Assembly (NCBI GenBank): GCA_963681505.1
Contig: OY811971.1
Location: forward strand, 13,739,232 to 13,803,231
From: Eunapius fragilis
Lineage: Eukaryota > Porifera > Demospongiae > Spongillida > Spongillidae
DNA length: 64,000 nucleotides
Direction: 5' to 3'
The notes under the pieces were generated by a model. That model was not told where the DNA came from. It saw nothing but the letters and a program-made list of their open reading frames with translations, and did not search any database. Both the position numbers and the translations under genes were made by a program. Each line of letters opens with the position of its first letter. The first letter of the stretch is position 1. Below, one piece after another: positions 34,335 to 45,464 of this stretch.

Positions 34335-35672
34335 CACACAATATCTCATTGTTCTATTCCCACCTACTACAGCCTCTCCATAAGCTATTTTTGCTCACTG
34401 GCATACAATACATCATTTGAAGCCATAAAAATTCACACAGAGCTACAGTGTAGAAGATAACATCTGATTGGTCATATACACACATCACCCCACCCACACA
34501 TCACACACCCAACCCTCATATACCATGACAACACACCTCACAAATAAACATATTTGTAATGATATGGAAATACTAATACATGTACCCACCTTATTAGCGA
34601 TGTTAGCCTGGGCACCCCCCTCCAACAGAAGTCTTGCAATCTCCACATGTCCCTCCCCTGATGCCAAGATCAGTGGGGTATTTCCATTCTGTTATGAGAG
34701 GATGACATATAAGTGTACCATGAAGGACATACACTACCAACCTACTCTGTCATCACTGTACACACACACCACACATGTCTAACAGAACAAGACTACATAT
34801 ACGTAGCTATGGGAGGTGGGCGGGTACCCCATACATAGTCCACTCATTTCCCGCTGGATACCAATGTACCAGGAAGTGTATAAAGTTTGTTTCCTGCTAA
34901 AGTTGGCAGCATCCATTAAACAATTCTTTGGCTGTTGGCTATGTAGTTGTACACACCTGACACGCTCCCCAGTGCTTGTGTCCTGCAGTGTGAACAGTAC
35001 CAAGCCAGGACGCTGGCCCAGCTTTGGGTCCCCGAGTTAGAAGCTTAAGCCTGTATGGTCCTGGCCAGGCTACATTTAATACATGTAGACATGACAACAA
35101 GTAGGAAATACAAGGAAGGGGTACAGAGGTAAAGCAGGGGTGGAGGGAATAGGTAAGCTCTCCTGAAGCACTGGGGAGTGCTGGGAGGCTGCCCATGTGT
35201 GCACATAACCACTAGCCAGCCATAGCACACAAAGGGTAACAATCAAAAGGACAAAGCTGGTACACACAAGCATCTACCCACATAGGCGTCCACTTGATGG
35301 AGCAAGGGGGGGGGGGGGGGGGGGGGGCATTTGCCCACCCCTGTGTACCATAACTAATTAATATTCATACAGATAATCAACATTATGTTATCTTGAATCA
35401 TCAGTTTTTCATGAATGAATATACTTCAGCGCTTTACGGGGGGGGGGTGAGGGGGAGCCACACCCTCCTGCGGTAAGAGACTTATCTTATTAGCCCTTCT
35501 CCCCCACACCCCAGGAAATAAATGAGGAGACGCTTACGCTGCCCACAAGTGCCGACAGTGAATCACTAGGTCCATATTAAACTATGCTTAGCTACGTGAC
35601 CTGTACAGCAAATGTTAACACTCCCATTTCTATCACCAACGACACACAAATACATATGCAGGGTTACACATG

Positions 35673-35718
<46 letters not shown>

Positions 35719-38700
35719 ATCTCATTGTTCTATTGCAACCTACTACAGTCTTTCCATCTGCTGTTATCCCTCAATGGATACAACACTTCATCTGAAGCCA
35801 TAAAAATTCACACAGAGCTAGAAGATAACATCTGATTGGTCATATACACACATCACCCCACCCACACATCACACACCCAACCCTCATATACCATGACAAC
35901 ACACCTCACAAATAAACATTATAATGATATGGAAATACTAATACATGTACCCACCTTATTAGCGATGTTGGCCTGGGCACCCCCCTCCAGCAGAAGTCTT
36001 GCAATCTCCACATGTCCCCCCTTGATGCCTCGATCAGTGGGGTATCTCCATCCTGTTATGAGAGGATACCATATAAGTGTACCATGAAAGACACTACCAA
36101 CCCACTCTGTCATCACTGTACACACACACCACACATGTCTAACAGAACAAGACTACATGTACGTAGCTATTGGAGGTGGGCGGGTACCCCGTACCCAGTC
36201 CACTCATATCCCGCTGGATACCAATGTACCAGGAAGTGTATAGAGTTTGTTTCCTGCTAAAGTTGGCAACATCCATTAAACTATTCTTAGGCTGTTGGCT
36301 AAGTAGTTGTACACACCTGACCCCTACGCTCCCCAGTGCTTGTGTCCTGCACTGTAAACAGTACCAAGCCAGGACGCTGGCCCAGCCTTGGGTCCCCGAG
36401 TTAGAAGCTTAAGCCTGTACGGTCCTGGCCAGGCTACATTTAATACATGTAGACATGACAGCAAGTAGGAAATACAAGGAAGGGGTACAGAGGTAAAGCA
36501 GGGGTGGAGGGAATAGGTAAGCTCTCCTGAAGCACTGGGGAGTGCTGGGAGGCTGCCCATGTGTGCACATAACCACTAGCCAGCCATAGCACACAAAGGG
36601 TAACAATCAAAAGGACAAAGCTGGTACACACAAGCATCTACCCACATAGGCGTCCACTTGATGGAGCAAGAGGGGGGGGGGGGGGGGGGGGGGGACATTT
36701 GCCCACCCCTGTGTACCATAACTAATTAATACTCATACAGATAATCAACATTATGTTATCTTGAATCATCAGCTTTTCATGAATGAATATACTTCAGCGC
36801 TTTACAGGGGGGGGAGGTGGAGGGGGGGAGCCACACCCTACTGCGGTAGGAGTCTTATCTTATTAGCCCCCCTCCCCCGTCCCCCTAGAAATAAACGAGG
36901 AGACACTTATGTTGAACACAAGTGCTGACAGTGAATCACTAGGTCCATATTAAACTATGCTTAGCTCTGTGACCTGTACAGACTCCCATTTCTATCACCA
37001 ACGACACACAAATACACATGCAGGGTTACACATGCTCTCACACACACACACACACACAATATCTCATTGTTCTATTCCAACCTACTACAGTCTCTCCATC
37101 TGCTATTATCCCTCAATGGATACAACACTTCATCTGAAGCCATAAAAATTCACACAGAGCTAGAAGATAACATCTGATTGGTAATTAACATGCATCACCC
37201 CACCCACACATCACACACCCAACCCTCATATACCATGACAACACACCTCACAAATAAACATATTTGTAATGATATGGAAATACTAATACATGTACCCACC
37301 TTATTAGCCATGTTGGCCTGGGCACCCCCCTCCAGCAGAAGTCTTGCAATCTTCACATGTCCCCTCCATGATGCCTCAATCAGTGGGGTATTTCCATTCT
37401 GTTATGAGAGGATAACATATAAGTGTACCATGAAGGACATACATTACCAACACACTCTGTCATCACTGTACACACTCACCACACATGTCTAACCGAACAA
37501 CACTACATATACGTAGCTATGGGAGGTGGGCGGGTACCTCGTACCCAGTCCAGTCATTTCCCGCTGGATGCCAATGTACCTGGAAGTGTATAGAGTTTGT
37601 TTCCTGCTAAAGTTGGCAACATCCATTAAACTATTCTTAGGCTGTTGGCTAAGTAGTTGTACACACCTGACCCCTACGCTCCCAGTGCTTGTGTCTTGCA
37701 GTGTGAACAGTACCAAGCCGGGACACTGGCCCAGCCTTGGGTCCCCGAGTTAGAAGATTAAGCCTGTACGGTTCTGGCCAGGCTACATTTAATACATGTA
37801 GACATGACAGCAAGTAGGAAATACAAGGAAGGGGTACAGAGGTAAAGCAGGGGAGGGAATAGGTAAGCTCTCCTGAAGCACTGGGGAGTGCTGGGAGGCT
37901 GCCCATGTGTGCACATAACCACTAGCCAGCCATAGCACACAAAGGGTAACAATCAAAAGGACAAAGCTAGTCCACACAAGCATCTACCCACATAGGCGTC
38001 CACTTGATGGAGCAAGGGGGGTGGGGGGGAACATTTGCCCACCCCTGCGCACCATAACTAATTAATATTCATATAGATAATCAACATTATGTTATCTTGA
38101 ATCATCAGTTTTTCATGAATGAATATACTTCAGTGCCTTACGGGGGGGGGGGGGGGCGGGGGGAGCCACACCCTCCTGCGATAAGTGTCGTATTTTATTA
38201 GCCCCCCTCCCCCACCCCCCAGGAAATAAACGAGGAGATGCTTACGTTGCCCACAAGTGCTGACAGTGAATCACCAGGTCCATATTAAACTACGCTTAGC
38301 TCTGTGACCTGTACAGCAAATGTTAACACTCCCATTTCTATCACCAACGACACACAAATACGTATGCAGTGTTACACATGTTCACACACACACACACACA
38401 CACACTATCTCATTGTTTTATTCCCACCTACTACAGTCTCTCCATCTGCTATTATCCCTCAATGGAATACAACACTTCATCTGAAGCCATAAAAATTCAC
38501 ACAGAGCTGGAAGATAACATCTGATTGGTCATATACACGTATCACCACACCCACACATCACACACCCAAACATCATATACCATGACAACACACCTCACAA
38601 ATAAACATTGTTATGATATGGAAATACTAATACATGTACCCACCTCATCAGCCATGTTGGCCTGGGCACCCCCCTCCAGCAGAAGTCTTGCAATCTCCAC

Positions 38701-39731
38701 ATGTCCCCTCATTGATGCCAAGATCAGTGGGGTATCTCCATACTGTTATGAGAGGATGACATAAAAGTGTACCATGAAGGACATACACTACCAACCCACT
38801 CTGTCATCACTGTACACACTCACCACACATGTCTAACCGAACAACACTACATATACGTAGCTATGGGAGGTGGGCGGGTACCTCGTACCCAGTCCAGTCA
38901 TTTCCCGCTGGATACCAATGTACCAGGAAGTGTATAGAGTTTGTTTCCTGCTAAAGTTGGCAACATCCATTAAACTATTCTTAGGCTGTTGGCTAAGTAG
39001 TTGTACACACCTGACCCCTACGCTCCCAGTGCTTGTGTCCTGCAGTGTGAACAGTATCAAGCCAGGACACTGGCCCAGCCTTGGGTCCCCGAGTTAGAAG
39101 CTTAAGCCTGTACTGTCCTGGCCAGGCTACATTTAATACATGTAGACATGACAGCAAGTAGGAAATACAAGGAAGGGGCACAGAGGTAAAGCAGGGGTGG
39201 AGGGAATAGGTAAGCTCTCCTGAAGCACTGGGGAGTGCTGGGAGGCTGCCCATGTGTGCACATAACCACTAGCCAGCCATAGCACACAAAGGGTAACAAT
39301 CAAAAGGACAAAGCTGGTACACACAAGCATCTACCCACATAGGCGTCCACTTGATGGAGCAAGGGGGGGGGGGGGGTGGGGCATTTGCCCACCTCTGTGT
39401 ACCATAACTAATTAATATTCATACAGATAATCAACATTATGTTATCTTGAATCATCAGTTTTTCATGAATGAATATACTTCAGCGCTTTACGGGGGGGGG
39501 GGGGGGTGAGGGGGAGCCACACCCTCCTGCGGTAAGAGACTTATCTTATTAGCCCTTCTCCTCCACACCCCAGGAAATAAATGAGGAGACGCTTACGTTG
39601 CCCACAAGTGCTGACAGTGAATCACTAGGTCCATATTAAACTATGCTTAGATCTGTGACCTGTACAGCAAATGATAACACTCCCATTTCTATCACCAACG
39701 ACACACAAATACATATGCAGGGTTACACATG

Positions 39732-39777
<46 letters not shown>

Positions 39778-40694
39778 ATCTCATTGTTCTATTCCCACCT
39801 ACTACAGCCTCTCCATCTGCTATTATCCCTCAACGGAATACAACACTTCATCTGAAGCCATAAAAATTCACACAGAGCTAGAAGATAACATCTGTTGGTC
39901 ATATACACACATCACCCCACCCACACATCACACACCCAACCCTCATATACCATGACAACACACCTCACAAATAAGCATTGTAATGATATGGAAATACTAA
40001 TACATGTACCCCCCTCATCAGCCATGTTGGCCTGGGCTCCCCCCTCCAGCAGAAGTCTTGCAATCTCCACATGTCCTCACCTTGATGCCTTGATCAGTGG
40101 GGTATCTCCATTCTGTTATGAGAGGATAACATATAAGTGTACCATGAAGGACATACACTACCAACCCACTCTGTCATCACTGTACACACTCACCACACAT
40201 GTCTAACAAGACTACATGTACATAGCTACGGGAGGTGGGCGGATACCTCGTTCCCAGACCACTCATTTCCCGCTGGATACCAATGTACCAGGAAGTGTAT
40301 AAAGTTTGTTTCCTGTTAAAGTTGGCCACGCCCATTAAACTATTTTCTATCAGAACATGACTACAGTCTGACCTCGTTAGTAGAGCCATGTTTGTTCCCT
40401 GTGCTCTTACCATACTTAGGGCATAGATTGCACATTGTAGACATAGAAAATGTTAGTACCTGCATTAACCGTGAATACAATTTTCAATACATCTAATGAG
40501 GGAGTGTGCTCTTAACGAGGTCAGACTGTACATGTATGTGGTTGTGGGAGGTGGGCGTGTACCTAGTTTCCATTCCATTCTGAGTACGACATGTTAAAGC
40601 CGACATCGACTATTCGTTAACCAGATAAACCACACCCACATGATCACTTTTTATATTAGGCTACGCCCATAGCCCAGACAATTACACATGCTCC

Positions 40695-40741
<47 letters not shown>

Positions 40742-41682
40742 CACACAATATCTCATTGTTCTATTCCCACCTAATACAGCCTCTCCATAAGCTATTTTTG
40801 CTCACTGGCATACAATACATCATTTGAAGCCATAAAAATTCACACAGAGCTACAGTGTAGAAGATAACATCTGATTGGTCATATACACACATCACCCCAC
40901 CCACACATCACACACCCAACCCTCTTATACCATGACAACACACCTCACAAATAAACATATTTGTAATGATATGGAAATACTAATACATGTACCCACCTTA
41001 TCAGCGATGTTAGCCTGGGCACCCCCCTCCAACAGAAGTCTTGCAATCTCCACATGTCCCTCCCCTGATGCCAAGATCAGTGGGGTATTTCCATTCTGTT
41101 ATGAGAGGATGACATATAAGTGTACCATGAAGGACATACACTACCAACCCACTCTGTCATCACTGTACACACACACCACACATGTCTAACAGAACAAGAC
41201 TACATATACGTAGCTATGGGAGGTGGGCGGGTACCCCGTACATAGTCCACTCATTTCCCGCTGGATACCAATGTACCAGGAAGTGTATAAAGTTTGTTTC
41301 CTGTTAAAGTTGGCCACGCCCATTAAACTATTTTCTATCAGAACATGACTACAGTCTGACCTCATTAGTAGAGCCATGTTTGTTCCCTGTGCTCTTACCA
41401 TACTTAGGGCATAGATTGCACATTGTAGACATAGAAAATGTTAGTACCTGCATTAACCGTGAATCCAATTTTCAATACATCTAATGAGGGAGTGTGCTCT
41501 TAACGAGGTCAGACTGTACATGTATGTGGTTGTGGGAGGTGGGCGTGTACCTAGTTCCCATTCCATTCTGAGTATGACATGTTAAAGCCGACATCGACTA
41601 TTCGTTAACCAGATAAACCACACCCACATGATCACTTTTTATATTAGGCTACGACCATAGGCCAGACAATTACACATGCTCC

Positions 41683-41733
<51 letters not shown>

Positions 41734-43064
41734 CACACACAATATCTCATTGTTCTATTCCCACCTACTACAGCCTCTCCATAAGCTATTTTTGCTCACT
41801 GGCATACAATACATCATTTGAAGCCATAAAAATTCACACAGAGCTACAGTGTAGAAGATAACATCTGATTGGTCATATACACACATCACGCCACCCACAC
41901 CCAACCCTCTTATACCATGACAACACACCTCACAAATAAACATTGTAATGATATGGAAATACTAATACATGTACCCACCTTATTAGCCATGTTGGCCTGG
42001 GCACCCCCCTCCAGCAGAAGTCTTGCAATCTCCACATGTCCCTCCAGTGATGCCCAGTGCAGTGGGGTATTTCCTACCTGTTATGAGAGGATGACATATA
42101 AGTGTACCATGAAGGACATACACTACCAACCCACTCTGTCATCACTGTACACACACACCACACATGTCTAACAGAACAACACAACATATACGTAGCTATG
42201 GGAGGTGGGCGGGTACCCCGTACATAGTCCACTCATTTCCCGCTGGATACCAATGTACCAGGAAGTGTATAAAGTTTGTTTCCTGCTAAAGTTGGCAGCA
42301 TCCATTAAACAATTCTTTGGCTGTTGGCTATGTAGCTGTACACACCTGACACGCTCCCCAGTGCTTGTGTCCTGCAGTGTGAACAGTACCAAGCCAGGAC
42401 ACTGGCCCAGCCTTGGGTCCCCGAGTTAGAAGATTAAGCCTGTACGGTTCTGGCCAGGCTACATTTAATACATGTAGACATGACAGCAAGTAGGAAATAC
42501 AAGGAAGGGGCACAGAGGTAAAGCAGGGGTGGAGGGAATAGGTAAGCTCTCCTGAAGCACTGGGGAGTGCTGGGAGGCTGCCCATGTGTGCACATAACCA
42601 CTAGCCAGCCATAGCACACAAAGGGTAACAATCAAAAGGACAAAGCTGGTACACACAAGCATCTACCCACATAGGCGTCCACTTGATGGAGCAAGGGGGG
42701 GGGGGGGGGGGGCATTTGCCCACCTCTGTGTACCATAACTAATTAATATTCATACAGATAATCAACATTATGTTATCTTGAATCATCAGTTTTTCATGAA
42801 TGAATATACTTCAGCGCTTTACGGGGGGGGGGGGGGGGGTGAGGGGGAGCCACACCCTCCTGCGGTAAGAGACTTATCTTTTTAGCCCCCCTCCCCCACC
42901 CCCCTGGAAATAAATGAGGAGACGCTTACGTTGCCCACAAGTGCCGACAGTGAATCACTAGGTCCATATTCAACTATGCTTAGCTACGTGACCAGTACAG
43001 CAAATGTTAACACTCCCATTTCTATCACCAACGACACACAGATACATATGCAGGGTTACACATG

Positions 43065-43106
<42 letters not shown>

Positions 43107-44434
43107 ATCTCATTGTTCTATTCCAACCTACTACAGTCTCTCCATCTGCTATTATCCCTCAATGGATACAACACTTCATCTGAAGCCATAAAAATTCACA
43201 CAGAGCTAGAAGATAACATCTGATTGGTCATATGCACACATCACACCACCCACACATCACACACCCAACCCTCATATACCATGACAACACACCTCACAAA
43301 TAAACATTGTAATGATATGGAAATACTAATACATGTACCCACCTTATCAGCCATGTTGGCCTGGGCACCCCCCTCCAGCAGAAGTCTTGCAATCTCCACA
43401 TGTCCCCCCATTGATGCCCAGATCAGTGGGGTATTTCCGTTCTGTTATGAGAGGATGACATATAAGTGTACCATGAAGGACATACACTACCAACTCACTC
43501 TGTCATCACTGTACACACTCACCACACATGTCTAACAGAACAACACTACATGTACGTAGCTATGGGAGGTGGGCGGGTACCTCGTGCCCAGTCCACTCAT
43601 TTCCCGCTGGATACCAATGTACCTGGAAGTGTATAGAGTTTGTTTCCTGCTAAAGTTGGCAACATCCATTAAACTATTCTTAGGCTGTTGGCTAAGTAGT
43701 TGTACACACCTGACCCCTACGCTCCCCAGTGCTTGTGTACTGCAGTGTAAACAGTACCAAGCCAGGATGCTGGCCCAGCCTTGGGTCCCCGAGTTAGAAG
43801 CTTAAGCCTGTACGGTCCTGGCCAGGCTACATTTAATACATGTAGACATGACAGCAAGTAGGAAATACAAGGAAGGGGCACAGAGGTAAAGCAGGGGTGG
43901 AGGGAATAGGTAAGCTCTCCTGAAGCACTGGGGAGTGCTGGGAGGCTGCCCATGTGTGCACATAACCACTAGCCAGCCATAGCACACAAAGGGTAACAAT
44001 CAAAAGGACAAAGCTGGTACACATAAGCATCTAACCACATAGGCGTCCACTTGATGGAGCAAGGGGGGTGGGGGGGGGACATTTGCCCACCCCTGCGCAC
44101 CATAACTAATTAATATTCATACAGATAATCAACATTATGTTATCTTGAATCATCAGTTTTTCATGAATGAATATACTTCAGTGCCTTACGGGGGGGGGGG
44201 GGGGGGCGGGCGGGGGGAGCCACACCCACCTGCGATAAGTGTCGTATTTTATTAGCCCCCCTCCCCCACCCCGCAAGAAATAAACGAGGAGATGCTTACG
44301 TTGCCCACAAGTGCTGACAGTGAATCACCAGGTCCATACTAAACTATGCTTAGCTCTGTGACCTGTACAGCAAATGTTAACACTCCCATTTCTATCACCA
44401 ACGACACACAAGTACGTATGCAGTGTTACACATG

Positions 44435-44495
<61 letters not shown>

Positions 44496-45416
44496 TCTCA
44501 TTGTTTTATTCCCACCTACTACAGTCTCTCCATCTGCTATTATCCCTCAATGGAATACAACACTTCATCTGAAGCCATAAAAATTCACACAGAGCTGGAA
44601 GATAACATCTGATTGGTCATATACACGTATCACCACACCCACACATCACACACCCAACCATCATATACCACAATGAGACACCTCACAAAAAACATTGTAA
44701 TAATGGAAATACTAATACATGTACCCACCTTATCAGCCATGTTGGCCTGGGCACCCCTCTCAAGCAGAAGTCTTGCAATCTCCACATGTCCCCCCATTGA
44801 TGCCCAGATCAGTTGGGTATCTCCATACTGTTATGAGAGGATGACATAAAAATGTACCATGAAGGACATACACTACTCACCCACTCTGTCATCACTGTAC
44901 GCACTCACCACACATGTCTAACAGAACAAGACTACATGTACGTAGCTACGGGAGGTGGGCGGATACCTCGTTCCCAGACCACTCATTTCCCGCTGGATAC
45001 CAATGTACCGGGAAGTGTATAAAGTTTGTTTCCTGCTAAAGCTGGCCACGCCCATTAAACTATTTTCTATCAGAACATGACTACAGTCTGGCCTCGTTAG
45101 TAGAGCCATGTTTGTTCCCTGTGCTCTTACCATACTTAGGGCATAGATTGCACATTGTAGACATAGATAATGTTAGTACCCACTTTAACCGTGAATATAA
45201 ATTTCAATACAACTAACGAGGGAGTGCGCTCTTAAAGAGGTCAGACTGTACTTGTATGTGGTTATGGGAGGTGGGCGTGTATCTCGTTCCCAGTCCATTC
45301 AGAGTACGACATGTTAAAGCCGACATCGACTATTGGTTAACCAGATAAACCACACCCACATGATCATTTTTTACATTAGGCTACGCCCATAGGCCAGACA
45401 ATTACACATGCTCCAT

Positions 45417-45464
<48 letters not shown>

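Noticed and set aside
32417-45133. Recurrent small frames in every array unit (about 60-105 codons on both strands)
   Set aside because: They repeat because the unit repeats. Only the 99-nt minus-strand frame has splice sites, ankyrin homology and phase continuity.
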